Below are positions 26,544 through 37,290 of a stretch of DNA of 64,000 nt, piece by piece. The DNA lies in contig CAWCQU010000002.1 in the NCBI GenBank assembly GCA_963797765.1, positions 1,426,001 to 1,490,000 on the forward strand. Direction: 5' to 3'. Made by a program: the position numbers and the translations under genes. The stretch is from JBGPTK01 sp963797765 (GTDB lineage Bacteria > Acidobacteriota > Terriglobia > Acidiferrales > UBA7541). The stretch's first letter is position 1. Every line of letters begins with the position of its first letter. The notes beneath the pieces are model-generated. The model saw only the letters and a program-made list of their open reading frames with translations. It searched no databases and was not told the DNA's origin.

Positions 26544-27416
26544 ATGGCGGAATCGCAGTCGCTAACCGGCCGGACCGTTTCCCACTACAGCGTTCTGGAA
26601 AAGCTTGGTGGGGGCGGGATGGGCGTAGTCTACAAAGCCGAAGACACGCGGCTCCATCGCTTTGTTGCCCTGAAATTCCTGCCTGACGACGTGGCGCACG
26701 ATCCTGCTTCGCTGGAACGATTCCGGCGCGAAGCGCAGGCCGCTTCCGCTCTCGATCATCCGAATATCTGCGCCATCCATGACGTAGGCGAAGAACACGG
26801 CCAATCGTTCATCGTCATGCAGTGCCTGGAAGGCCAGACGTTGAAACATCGCATCGCAGGCAAGCCGCTGCCGGCTGAAGAGATTCTTGATCTCGCGGTT
26901 GAAATCGCCGACGCGCTCGACGCGGCGCACCGTAAGGGCATCGTCCACCGCGACATCAAGCCTGCAAATATTTTTGTCACCGACCGCGGCCACGCCAAGA
27001 TTCTGGATTTCGGCCTTGCAAAACTGACCACCGCGCGAGGTGGAGAGGCGGGCGCGAGCGTCACTTCGATGCCGACCGCGACGGTGGAGGATCAGCTGAC
27101 GCGGCCAGGTGCATCGATCGGCACGGTGGCCTACATGTCGCCCGAACAAGTGCGCGGGCAGGAACTCGACGCGCGCACCGATTTGTTCAGCTTTGGCGTG
27201 CTGCTCTACGAAATGGCGACGGGAGTGATGCCGTTCCGCGGTGACACGGTAGGAGTGCTGACGGATGCAATTCTGAATCGCGCGCCGGCCATCCGGCCAG
27301 GCTCAATCCCGATGTATCGCCGGAACTCGAACACATCATCAGCAAAGCGTTGGAAAAAGAACGCAAGCTTCGCTATCAGAATGCCGCGGACATGCGGACG
27401 GATTTACAGCGGCTGA
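26544..27416 (+). CDS. Serine/threonine protein kinase, kinase-domain piece (frameshifted gene)
   Basis: A complete Hanks-type kinase domain: GGGGMGVVY loop, ALKFLPDD lysine, VHRDIKPANIFV catalytic loop, LDFGLAKL, and YMSPEQVRG. In phase to about 27298; the last ~38 residues are out-of-phase. Restoring one C at 27296-27300 gives PAIRPRLNPDVSPELEHI and joins the next piece. The complete gene would run 26544-29552, about 1,000 residues, encoding a membrane-spanning kinase with an extracytoplasmic TolB-like/TPR part. Confidence 0.85.
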   Translation: MAESQSLTGRTVSHYSVLEKLGGGGMGVVYKAEDTRLHRFVALKFLPDDVAHDPASLERFRREAQAASALDHPNICAIHDVGEEHGQSFIVMQCLEGQTLKHRIAGKPLPAEEILDLAVEIADALDAAHRKGIVHRDIKPANIFVTDRGHAKILDFGLAKLTTARGGEAGASVTSMPTATVEDQLTRPGASIGTVAYMSPEQVRGQELDARTDLFSFGVLLYEMATGVMPFRGDTVGVLTDAILNRAPAIRPGSIPMYRRNSNTSSAKRWKKNASFAIRMPRTCGRIYSG

Positions 27417-28501
27417 AGCGCGACACCGAGACGGGACGCATGGCGGTGACGGTGAATTCCGCACCCGCGTCGAGTGTAGCGGGACTGCAAAAGGCGGCTA
27501 CGGATGCCGGGCTAAAGCCCGGCGCTACACAGGTGGGCGGCGTCGCGATCTCAGGGCGTGTAGCCGCGGCCGCACGAACAGGCGCTTTTCACCGATGGCC
27601 AATTTTTGCGGGAACGGGTGCAGTTGCCATTGGACTGGCCGTGGCCGCTTGGCTTTTTCTCACGCACAAAGCGCATGCGCTGAGTGCAACAGACACGATT
27701 GTGCTTGCGGATTTCACGAACACGACGGGTGACACCGTATTCGACGGAGCGCTGCGGCAGGGCCTTGCGGTGCAACTGGAACAATCTCCTTTCTTGAGCA
27801 TTATCTCTGACCAGCGCATCCAGCAGACTCTCCGAATGATGAATCAGTTGCCTGAGGCGCGGCTGACTCCCGAGATTGCGCGCGATGTTTGCAAGCGCAC
27901 GGGGGGCGCGGCAGTCCTCGGTGGCTCCATCGCACAGATTGGCACCGAGTACAGCCTGATCGTGAATGCCGTGAATTGCTCGAATGGAGAAACGATAGCG
28001 AGCGCGGAGTCTCAAGCCAGCGATAAGAACCACGTCCTCGACGCTCTCGGGAAAGTTGCAACGGAAATGCGCGCGAAGCTGGGTGAATCACTGAGCACGG
28101 TCGAGAAACTCGATACGCCGCTTGAGCAAGCCACCACTCCTTCGCTCGAAGCGTTGCAATCCTTCAGCCTCGGACGAAAAGCCATGTCCGGCAAAGGCGA
28201 CGCTGCCGCCGCCGTGCCTTTGTTCCAGCGCGCCATCGCCTTGGACCCCAATTTCGCCATGGCTTATGCCGCGCTCGGCACCTGCTATAACAATCTCGGC
28301 GAAAAAATTCTTGCAGCGCAGAGCACTGCCAAAGCGTTTGACCTGCGGGAAAGAGTCAGCGAGCGCGAAAAGTTTTACATCGAATCTCACTACTACGATT
28401 TCGTGCTGGGCGATCTTGAAAAAGCGCGCCAGATCTATGAACTTTGGGGTCAAACTTATCCGCGCGATTCCGTCCCGCCCACCAATCTCGGCGTCACTTA
28501 A
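27350..28501 (+). CDS. Kinase gene continued: linker, membrane segment, TolB-like region
   Basis: Second readable piece of the broken kinase gene. It finishes the kinase C-lobe (KERKLRYQNAADMRTDLQRL), then has a juxtamembrane linker containing a palindromic repeat read as DAGLKPGAT, a membrane segment (FAGTGAVAIGLAVAAWLFL) and a TolB-like sensor region (TIVLADFTNTTGDTVFDGAL; VLGGSIAQIGTEYSLIV) leading into TPRs. The frame stops at 28499-28501, where one lost base turns the expected GVTYNQSLGQYEKAL into GVT-stop. Confidence 0.8.
   Translation: MEKERKLRYQNAADMRTDLQRLKRDTETGRMAVTVNSAPASSVAGLQKAATDAGLKPGATQVGGVAISGRVAAAARTGAFHRWPIFAGTGAVAIGLAVAAWLFLTHKAHALSATDTIVLADFTNTTGDTVFDGALRQGLAVQLEQSPFLSIISDQRIQQTLRMMNQLPEARLTPEIARDVCKRTGGAAVLGGSIAQIGTEYSLIVNAVNCSNGETIASAESQASDKNHVLDALGKVATEMRAKLGESLSTVEKLDTPLEQATTPSLEALQSFSLGRKAMSGKGDAAAAVPLFQRAIALDPNFAMAYAALGTCYNNLGEKILAAQSTAKAFDLRERVSEREKFYIESHYYDFVLGDLEKARQIYELWGQTYPRDSVPPTNLGVT
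27506..27529 (+). repeat. REP-like palindrome inside the kinase coding sequence
   Basis: GCCGGGCT-AA-AGCCCGGC (27506-27523) followed by GCTACA. It matches the intergenic element at 32098-32121 at 23 of 24 bases. It sits in frame in the kinase juxtamembrane linker and is translated within DAGLKPGAT. Confidence 0.85.
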
Positions 28502-29552
28502 CCAGAGCCTCGGCCAATACGAAAAGGCTCTCACGGAAACGCAGGAAGCGGTCCGCCTCGAGCCTGATGGTCTCAGTTACGACAACCTGGTCATCTTCGA
28601 TGTCATTCTCAATCGTTTAGACCAGGCCCGCGCCTCGGCCGACGAAGCGCAATCGAAGAATCTCGATTCGCCCGACGATGCAAATCTGCCTCTACCAGCT
28701 TGCTTTCCTAAAAAACGATCCGGCGGCCATGGCCAAGCAAGTCGCCTGGAGCGCCGGCCAGCCTGGCGCGGAAAATGTTCTACTCTATTTCGAATCCAAC
28801 ACTGCCGCCTATCACGGCCAGCTCGCTAAAGCGCGGGAATTCAGCGCTCGCGCCATTTATTCCGCCGCGCACTCCAAGGAAGTGGAGACCGCCGCAAATT
28901 ACGAAGCATCCGCCGCGCTCCGCGAAGCCTTCTTCGGAAACGCCGCCGAAGCCCGCCAGCGTGCTGCAGCTTCTCTGGCAATTTCCAATGGACGCGAATC
29001 CCAATATGTCGCGGCCATGGCCCTGCTGATGGCCGGGGACGACCCAAAGTCGAACACAGGCCCAGAAACTAGTGGAGGATTTGGCTAAGCGATTCCCGGA
29101 AGATACCATCGTTCAATTCAATTCTCTGCCCACGCTTCGCGCGCAACAATTTCTCAGCCGCAACGACCCCGGCGGCGCGGCCGCTGCGAACGCCGCCAAA
29201 GCCGTTGAAGCGCTGCAAGCCGCATCCGCCTATGAACTCGGGTTTCCTGGCACCGCTCGCTTCTCGCCCAACATGTATCCCGTCTACGTGCGCGGGCAAG
29301 CGTATTTGGCTGCGCATCAGGGCAGCGAAGCTGCCGTCGAGTTCCAGAAAATCCTCGACCATCCCGGCGTTGTGCTCAATGAACCCATCGGTGCGCTGGC
29401 GCATCTCGGCCTCGCCCGCGCCTACGCACATGCAAGGCGACACCGCCAAAGCCCGCGCCGCTTACAACGATTTTTTCACTCTGTGGAAAGACGCCGACCC
29501 CGACATTCCCATCCTCATCGCCGCCAAGTCCGAGTATGCCAAGCTGAAGTAG
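28497..29552 (+). pseudogene. Kinase gene continued: TPR region broken by further frameshifts
   Basis: The C-terminal TPR region is still readable but in four alternating frames. 28497-28676 reads NQSLGQYEKALTETQEAV; 28678-29053 reads MQICLYQLAFLKNDPAAM; 29055-29427 reads TQAQKLVEDLAKRFPED; 29429-29552 reads MQGDTAKARAAYNDFF and ends EYAKLK. Shifts are at about 28676 (extra G), 29053 (extra A in AA) and 29428 (extra C), after the one near 28498. All segments stay conserved between the shifts, so either decay is very recent or the sequence has errors. Confidence 0.75.
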
Positions 29553-29786
29553 CGGTGAGTGCCTACTGGAAAAGTATCGTGGGCATGTGGGTTGTGCAGC
29601 CGAGCCAGCGGCCAAATGGACGTATAGTCGGGTTACCGGAAGCTGACCAATTACCGCCCGTTGACCGATGTTGGCCAGAGGCTTGGGGGTATGCTAGACT
29701 GGCGCGGCAAGAGCGAGAGCATCTGCGTTTCTTCCGACCGTCCCTCGGAGTTGCGCGCCTGCCACTTTCCAGTCGAGGATATTCGC

Positions 29787-30542
29787 ATGTCCGGTCATTC
29801 GAAGTGGGCGACAATCAAGCACAAGAAGGCGGCCACCGACGCCAAGCGCGGCAAAGCCTTCACCAAGATTATTCGTGAAATCACCATCGCAACCCGAGTG
29901 GGCGGCGCCGACCCGGACACCAATCCCCGGCTGCGCACGGCGATCCTTGCCGCCAAAAACGAGAACATGCCCAACGACAACGTCGAGCGCGCCATCCAGC
30001 GCGGCGCCGGAACATTGGAAGGGGAAACGCTCGACGAAGTGACTTTTGAAGGGTATGGTCCCGGCGGAGTGGGGATGCTGGTGCAGGTAGTCACCAGCAA
30101 TCGCAACCGCATCGTCAGCGATATCCGGCACTTGATGTCGAAGAACGGCGGAAACATGGCTGAGACTGGGGCCGTTGGCTGGATGTTCCAGCGCAAGGGC
30201 GACATCACTATCCCCAAAGAACAGGCGGAAGAAGATAAGCTGATGAGCATCGTGCTGGATGCGGGTGCGGATGACTTGCGCGACGATGGCTCCATGTGGG
30301 AAGTGTTGACTCCGCCCGAAGCGTTTGAAAAAGTTCGCGAAGCGGTGGTAGCCGCCGGGATCACTCCTGCATCCGCTGAAGTGGGGTGGGTGCCCAAGAA
30401 CTTCGTGAAGCTCACTGGAAACCAGGCGCAGCAGATGCTTCGGCTGATGGAAGCGCTGGAGGACCACGACGACGTGCAGCGGGTTTCCGCCAATTTCGAT
30501 ATCGACGAAAAAGAAATTCACGACGCGGTGAGCGCCAGCTGA
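29787..30542 (+). CDS. yebC: YebC/PmpR-family protein
   Basis: Start chosen at ATG 29787 because it gives the invariant family N-terminus MSGHSKWATIKHKKAATDAK; an upstream in-frame start adds an unrelated segment. The 251 residues show the expected three domains, with GPGGVGMLVQVVTSNRNR and GNMAETGAVGWMF. YebC-type proteins were described as transcription regulators, and recent work on the family also implicates them in helping ribosomes through proline stretches. It is immediately upstream of ruvC, the common bacterial arrangement. Confidence 0.95.
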   Translation: MSGHSKWATIKHKKAATDAKRGKAFTKIIREITIATRVGGADPDTNPRLRTAILAAKNENMPNDNVERAIQRGAGTLEGETLDEVTFEGYGPGGVGMLVQVVTSNRNRIVSDIRHLMSKNGGNMAETGAVGWMFQRKGDITIPKEQAEEDKLMSIVLDAGADDLRDDGSMWEVLTPPEAFEKVREAVVAAGITPASAEVGWVPKNFVKLTGNQAQQMLRLMEALEDHDDVQRVSANFDIDEKEIHDAVSAS

Positions 30543-30675
30543 TTTTTTTGGATTTTCGATTCCCGTCCCGATGAATATAGGCCCGGCATTCGTTCCGGCG
30601 GTTTCTATCCCGCCGCGATTCCGTGAAAAAACACTACCTTCCGTTTTTCGGCACACGTACACTCTCCGTGTCACC

Positions 30676-31359
30676 ATGCCGCTTCCAGCGCAACCCGTGC
30701 CTTCCAGGACCGCAAAGAAACTGCGAGTATTGGGCGTCGATCCGGCATTCGCGGGAGCCACTGGCTATGGAATCGTCGAGATGGAAGGACGCGCCACGCG
30801 CCTGCTGGATTTCGGCGCGCTGAAATTGCCGGCGCGCATGGAATTTGGAACACGGCTGCGGGACATATATCTTCTGATTGTGGAGCTGCTCGAAAAATAT
30901 TCGCCGGACGCGATCGCCGTCGAATCCGTGTTCACCGCGCTGAATGTGCGCACCGCGCTAAAGCTTGCGGAAGTTCGCGGAGTGGTGCTGCTGGCGGCGG
31001 AACAAGCGGGAATTCCGGCGCACAGTTATTCGCCGCGCGAAGTAAAAGCCAGCGTGGCCGGATTTGGCGCGGCGTCGAAACAGCAAATGCAGCAAATGGT
31101 GCGCGTGCTGCTGAACCTGCGCGAAGCTCCGGAACCTTCCGACGCGGCAGATGCCTTGGCGGTGGCGATTTGCCACGCACAGGTGTTTCAGGCAAAAGAG
31201 CAGATGGCCATCTCGCTGCGATCGGCAAATGCCGCGGCGGTATCGATCCTCTCGGGCGGCGGGGCGGGCAGTGGCGTGAACGGATTGCTGAAGAACTGCC
31301 GAATCGCGCCGGGGACTCCGGTTCGCTCGCGCGCCGCGCGCGTCAAAATCCCATCATGA
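30676..31359 (+). CDS. ruvC: Crossover junction endodeoxyribonuclease RuvC
   Basis: RuvC cuts Holliday junctions. The acidic active site is visible: D22 in LGVDPAFAGATG, E83 in IAVESVFTALN, and D156/D159 in PSDAADALAVAICH. The start at 30676 (MPLPAQ) leaves about 14 residues before the catalytic core; a longer frame from 30571 is less likely. The core ends near residue 170 and is followed by a Ser/Ala/Gly-rich tail of about 55 residues beyond the usual length. ruvA and ruvB do not follow. Its stop overlaps the next start (ATGA). Confidence 0.92.
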   Translation: MPLPAQPVPSRTAKKLRVLGVDPAFAGATGYGIVEMEGRATRLLDFGALKLPARMEFGTRLRDIYLLIVELLEKYSPDAIAVESVFTALNVRTALKLAEVRGVVLLAAEQAGIPAHSYSPREVKASVAGFGAASKQQMQQMVRVLLNLREAPEPSDAADALAVAICHAQVFQAKEQMAISLRSANAAAVSILSGGGAGSGVNGLLKNCRIAPGTPVRSRAARVKIPS

Positions 31360-32024
31360 ACCCTGGACAAACCTTCCATTCGCGGCTGGTTTCGTTGCTG
31401 TTTTGTCTGCTTGCCATGCTTGCCGCGTTTCCCGCAATGCTCCCGGCCGCCACGGGCGCCACGATCACCTATCGCAAAACATTCAAATCCAGCTACCCGG
31501 AATTTGTCGAAATTAAAATCGGCGAAAGCGGTTCCGGAACCTGGGATATCCGCCAGTTGGATGAAGATTCGGACGCGCAACCGTTGCAGGTGAGCCCTTC
31601 GCTGGCGCAGCGGGTTTTTTCACTTGCCGCGCAACTCCACAATTTCGACAAAGCCAATCTGGATGTTCATCGAAAGATCGCCAACCTGGGAGAGAAAACG
31701 TTTCGTTACGAGAAAGGCGGAGAGGCCCACGAAGTTAGTTTCAACTACACGCTCAGCACGCCCGCCAACCAGTTGCTGGATATTTTCGAAGGCATCGCGA
31801 TTCAAATGGAGGATTTATCGGCGCTGCAGCGCGCCATGCGCTTCGACCGGCTGGGCGTGAACGAGGCCGTGCAGCGCATCGAAACGGACTACAATCGCAA
31901 AGTGTTTACCGAGCCCGATAGACTTCTCCCCGTGCTCGATCAACTCGCCGCGGACACGCAATACCTGGATATCGCGCGCCAGCGCGCCCGCACCCTGGCC
32001 GAAAAGATTCGCAACCCAAAATAA
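31356..32024 (+). CDS. Secreted protein of unknown function, coupled to ruvC
   Basis: A 222-residue exported protein: signal peptide LVSLLFCLLAMLAAFPAMLP, then a beta-rich domain (ITYRKTFKSSYPEFVEIKI; GTWDIRQLDED) and a helical C-terminus (LLPVLDQLAADTQYLDIAR). I do not recognise the family. The start lies inside the ruvC stop (ATGA), so translation is coupled despite the unrelated compartment. Two REP-like elements follow the stop. Confidence 0.65.
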   Translation: MNPGQTFHSRLVSLLFCLLAMLAAFPAMLPAATGATITYRKTFKSSYPEFVEIKIGESGSGTWDIRQLDEDSDAQPLQVSPSLAQRVFSLAAQLHNFDKANLDVHRKIANLGEKTFRYEKGGEAHEVSFNYTLSTPANQLLDIFEGIAIQMEDLSALQRAMRFDRLGVNEAVQRIETDYNRKVFTEPDRLLPVLDQLAADTQYLDIARQRARTLAEKIRNPK

Positions 32025-32046
32025 ATCAAGTGGCAAACTCCGCTCG

Positions 32047-32121
32047 TGTAGCGCCGCCCTTCAGGGCGGCACCGGGGCGTTTCGTGCTAATTTCAGTGCC
32101 GGGCTGAAGCCCGGCGCTACA
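32047..32121. repeat. Head-to-head pair of REP-like elements
   Basis: TGTAGCGCCGCCCT-TC-AGGGCGGC (32047-32070) and GCCGGGCTGAAGCCCGGC-GCTACA (32098-32121). The GCTACA flank is inverted in the first copy, so the two copies point toward one another. They fill the gap between the convergent secreted protein and AP-superfamily genes. Confidence 0.85.
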
Positions 32122-32127
32122 GGACAC

Positions 32128-32733
32128 TTAACAATTAACGAGGGAGGTGTTCAACAACCGGGAGAAGACGGAAGAGCCAGGCATCGTGGCGGGCTTCGGG
32201 ATGGCGTAGTAATCGAGGATCGTGGGAGCGATGTCGATCAGCGACGGAGATTGTGCGGTGATTTTGCGATTGCTTAGGAGGATGCCGGGGACCTGGGTGT
32301 AGTCCATGCAGTGGTCGCCGCTCCAGGGCTCGCGATTGTCGTCGAGGATTCCGGGGGAGAAGCTGCCTAGGACGGTGGACCATCCGGCGCGGTAGCCGCG
32401 CGTGTATCCGACGATCAGGTCGGGGCCTTGCGCGGAGTAGGGGCCGGAATAGACGGCGGTGGCGGCGTCCATGCGGGTGATCACTTGCACGTTGTTGGAT
32501 GGATCGCGGAAGGCTAGCAGTTTTTCGGAGATTTCTTTTTTCAGTGCGTCCGATTCTGCGCCGGGATGGACGATGCCTTCTTTTTCGCGGCCGCTGAAAT
32601 TTACATAGAGGCCGTTCAATCCCAGGCCGTATGCGCGCGTGTGCCGCCAATCCACATTGGCAAAGAAGTCGCCGGTGGGAGTGGTGCCGGGCTTCAGGGC
32701 GAGATAGCCGTTTTCGAGCAGCCAGGTATTCAA
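32128..32733 (-). CDS. AP-superfamily phosphodiesterase lipoprotein, C-terminal piece (frameshifted gene)
   Basis: C-terminal part of a type I phosphodiesterase/nucleotide pyrophosphatase. In-phase reading in fact starts near 32806 with DVDQDTTLIVLSDHGFAPF (metal-binding SDHG), although the first start codon of the frame is at 32733. It continues through NVDWRHTRAYGLGLNGLYVN to the metal-binding WSGDHCMDYTQVPGI and ends SLVNC. It is joined to the piece from 34181 by two shifts: an extra T (coding) at 32847-32849, which restores IENLYIQMDQML, and one near 32806. Close paralogue of the gene at 51067. Confidence 0.8.
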   Translation of the reverse strand: MNTWLLENGYLALKPGTTPTGDFFANVDWRHTRAYGLGLNGLYVNFSGREKEGIVHPGAESDALKKEISEKLLAFRDPSNNVQVITRMDAATAVYSGPYSAQGPDLIVGYTRGYRAGWSTVLGSFSPGILDDNREPWSGDHCMDYTQVPGILLSNRKITAQSPSLIDIAPTILDYYAIPKPATMPGSSVFSRLLNTSLVNC

Positions 32734-34181
32734 ATTGAAGGAGTGATTGAATGGCGCGAAGCCGTGATCGGAGAGGACGATGAGCGTGGTGTCCTGGTCG
32801 ACGTCGCTGCATGGTCTGAGCGAGCATCTGGTCCATCTGGATGTATAAAGTTTTCGATGACGCTTCCATATTTTTCGCCGAGTTCGGGGCGGTAGCCGGG
32901 GTGTTGCGGGTCCATATCGCGCCAGAACATGTGCGAGTTCTGATCGATTTCCGAAAAATAAAAAAAGAACAAGCCGCCTTTGAAGCGCGGCAGTTCGAGA
33001 TCGAAAATGCGGCGGCGCTCAGCGGCAACGATCTGCGCCTGGCGAAGATATTCGCCGTCGTCGAACACGCCGCTGGAAAGCGCTTTGGTGTCTTCGGCGA
33101 TTCCTTGCGTATAAAAGGGACCGACTTCGCCGGCAAGCCAGGGCGAATAGGCGGCCGGCGTCGAAAGCGGCAGGGCCGGTTTTTCGGGATCAATATTCAC
33201 CGGGGAGACGTAAAGCTGAAATTGCGGATGGGCCTGCTTCAGATAGAAGCGGCAGATGCCGCGGACGCTGGAGAGCACCGGAATCAGAGTGAACTCGACG
33301 CGAATCCACGGGCTCCATTCGCCCTCGCGCATCAGGAATTCCTGATCGCCGATGGATATTTTCGCGACGGGATTTACAGGATCGATCGAGACCGTGAAAT
33401 CGAGCGAGGATTGCGGATTATCTTTGCGGAGCGAATTGTAAGGGCCAAAGAGTTTGGCGCGTATCCGGCCGTTTTCGAGTTGCACCGGATAGATGTGGCC
33501 GCCGTCCACTGGCCCCGGCGTCATCAGATAGTCGTCTGTATAAAAAGAAAAAGTGCCGTAGGTGCCGAGAAGGTCGGGTGTGCCCATGCCGACGAACGTG
33601 CGTGCTTTTGTCTTGACCGGCGGAAAATTCGAGGGGATGCGGAAGATTGTCGCAGGAATATTGTGGTCGTCGAGATATTCCCAGAATGCTTTGCCTTTGC
33701 GGAGCAGCTTGGTGTCTCCACTCGTGAGAGGAATGATCCACTTGCCGAGGCGAATGGTGTGCTTCGAAGGCTCGACTTCGGAAGTCGAAAGAAACGGCAA
33801 CATGGTGCGCGGATCGCGATGGATGAAATCGAAGATGGCGTGACCGCCGGGATTCATTCCGGTAATCAGATTGGACCAGGCTACGGGACTTTGCGGCGGG
33901 TCGCTGGTGCCGAGACGGACGAAGCTTCCCTGCTTCGCTAGATCGGCGAAGTGCGGCATTTTGCCGGCGTCCATGAATTTTTGGAGCAGATCGGGATCCA
34001 TGCCGTCGATTCCCAGGACTATCATTTTCTTCGCGGATTTTTCATCGCCGCTGGGGCGGGAATGCGATCCGCACGCAGCGAGGAATGCCACGGATGCCAG
34101 AGCGACTGCTAAGAACCCCACCCTTCCCGGTGAGACCGGGAAGGGTGGGGCACCCTCCGGTATGTTTTTTTCAATTTTCAT
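32730..34181 (-). CDS. AP-superfamily phosphodiesterase lipoprotein, N-terminal piece (frameshifted gene)
   Basis: Starts at ATG 34181 (an upstream GTG at 34202 is possible) with a long N-region, hydrophobic core and lipobox LAAC, so it is probably a lipoprotein. The AP-superfamily core follows: metal-binding VLGIDGMDPDL, nucleophile region PQSPVAWSNLITGMNPGGH, and SEIDQNSHMFW. Such enzymes hydrolyse phosphodiester or pyrophosphate bonds, or transfer phosphoryl groups; the substrate is unknown. In-phase reading stops near 32848. The coding sequence of the N-region contains a perfect 16-bp palindrome. Confidence 0.82.
   Translation of the reverse strand: MKIEKNIPEGAPPFPVSPGRVGFLAVALASVAFLAACGSHSRPSGDEKSAKKMIVLGIDGMDPDLLQKFMDAGKMPHFADLAKQGSFVRLGTSDPPQSPVAWSNLITGMNPGGHAIFDFIHRDPRTMLPFLSTSEVEPSKHTIRLGKWIIPLTSGDTKLLRKGKAFWEYLDDHNIPATIFRIPSNFPPVKTKARTFVGMGTPDLLGTYGTFSFYTDDYLMTPGPVDGGHIYPVQLENGRIRAKLFGPYNSLRKDNPQSSLDFTVSIDPVNPVAKISIGDQEFLMREGEWSPWIRVEFTLIPVLSSVRGICRFYLKQAHPQFQLYVSPVNIDPEKPALPLSTPAAYSPWLAGEVGPFYTQGIAEDTKALSSGVFDDGEYLRQAQIVAAERRRIFDLELPRFKGGLFFFYFSEIDQNSHMFWRDMDPQHPGYRPELGEKYGSVIENFIHPDGPDARSDHAATSTRTPRSSSSPITASRHSITPSI
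34116..34150. repeat. 16-bp perfect palindrome within a lipoprotein signal sequence
   Basis: The arms CCCCACCCTTCCCGGT (34116-34131) and its exact complement (34135-34150) flank a 3-base GAG loop. On the coding (minus) strand it encodes most of APPFPVSPGRVG in the N-region of the signal peptide of the AP-superfamily lipoprotein. Its composition resembles dispersed intergenic repeats rather than coding DNA. Confidence 0.85.
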
Positions 34182-34339
34182 CGCGACTACTTTCCGCGGC
34201 ACTCGAAATTTCGTTTATGTGTTACGCGATTTTTGCATCATAACAGAACTGCGAAGAGTGATTCGGTTGCAATCAGCGGGCGAGCGGCGATTCAGTTTGC
34301 GCATAGGCAGGCGCGGTGCTATAGAAGAACTCGATCGAG

Positions 34340-35410
34340 ATGAGAGCGCGGAAAATACAAAACGGATTGCGGATCGTAGCCAGCGGCCCGCTGGCTGCTA
34401 CCGTCATCCTGCTGGTGTTGCCGTTCTTGGCGCTCGCGCAGAAATCTTCGTCTCCCGCTGAATTGCTGGTGCAGAAAGGCGAACAGGCTCTCGACGCCGG
34501 CGATCTAGCCGGCGCCGTGCAAAATTTCGAAGCCGCACGGCAGTTGGCGCCGGATAACAAGGCAGCTTGGGACGGTTTATTGCTCACGGTACTGCGCGCG
34601 AAGCGGCCTGCGGATGCGATTGCCGTTGGCGAGCAAGCTGTGAAGCGCTGGCCACAGGATGCAGAATTTCATCACCGGCTCGGCGTGGCCTATTTTCAAA
34701 ACAAGCAGCATGACCTGGCTGCCGAACAGTTGACACTGGCCGAAAAGCTGAAGCCGGGCGAATTCGAGATCCATTTCGATTTTGCGCTGGTGTATCTGGA
34801 TCGAAGCCAATATGCGCCGGCGGCAGAAGAACTGCAGAAAGCGGTGCGGCTGAAACCGGACTACGCACTCGCTCACGTTTTGCTCGGCCGCGCCTTCGTC
34901 AATTCGAACCGCACATTATTGGCCATCGAACAATTTCAAACGGCGTTGCGACTGGACCCGAAAATTCCACTCGGCCACTATCATCTTGGATTTGCCTATT
35001 TCAGCCTGGGTCGAAATTCCGAAGCGATCGCGGAATATAAAAAGGAGCTCGCCTCCGGTCCGGAAAATATCGAGGTGCTGTACCGCATGGGAGAAGCGCT
35101 TCTCGATTCGGGGCAGTTCGTGGAATCGGAGAAATATCTGCGGCAGGTGATCGACCGCAATCCACGTTACTCGGACGCACAATATGATTACGGCAAAGCG
35201 CTTTTGGCATCAGGACAATCGGCCGCGGCCATTGAAGCTTTGAAGCAAGCGATCGCAATCAATCCGAATGATGAGCGCCCACACTATCAATTGGCGCGCG
35301 CCCTGGAAGCCACCGGAGACAAAGCCGGCGCGGCAAATGAATTGGCCGTATTTGCGGAATTAAAGAAGCGCCAGCAAACCACTGGTGGGATGGCTTCTAA
35401 ACCAAAATAA
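34340..35410 (+). CDS. Exported TPR protein
   Basis: A signal sequence (ATVILLVLPFLALAQ) is followed by about nine TPR units from residue 38 onward (AELLVQKGEQALDAGDLAGA; HHRLGVAYFQNKQHDLAAEQ; HYHLGFAYFSLGRNSEAIAE). The 356-residue protein has no catalytic domain and probably scaffolds periplasmic complexes. The CRTAC1-like gene follows closely on the same strand, a pairing common in acidobacteria. The start ATG at 34340 is weakly supported by an upstream GAGATG. Confidence 0.8.
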   Translation: MRARKIQNGLRIVASGPLAATVILLVLPFLALAQKSSSPAELLVQKGEQALDAGDLAGAVQNFEAARQLAPDNKAAWDGLLLTVLRAKRPADAIAVGEQAVKRWPQDAEFHHRLGVAYFQNKQHDLAAEQLTLAEKLKPGEFEIHFDFALVYLDRSQYAPAAEELQKAVRLKPDYALAHVLLGRAFVNSNRTLLAIEQFQTALRLDPKIPLGHYHLGFAYFSLGRNSEAIAEYKKELASGPENIEVLYRMGEALLDSGQFVESEKYLRQVIDRNPRYSDAQYDYGKALLASGQSAAAIEALKQAIAINPNDERPHYQLARALEATGDKAGAANELAVFAELKKRQQTTGGMASKPK

Positions 35411-35427
35411 CGGTCTGTTGGTTTTCG

Positions 35428-37290
<1,863 letters not shown>

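Noticed and set aside
29661..29700. A possible yebC promoter with TTGACC and TATGCT/TAGACT
   Set aside because: No pair of boxes has 16-18 bp spacing without using a poor -35, so it is not supportable.
29694..30761. A 355-codon minus-strand open frame
   Set aside because: Antisense of yebC, whose assignment is certain.
32841..33941. A 366-codon plus-strand open frame
   Set aside because: Antisense of the AP-superfamily lipoprotein, which has intact metal and nucleophile motifs.
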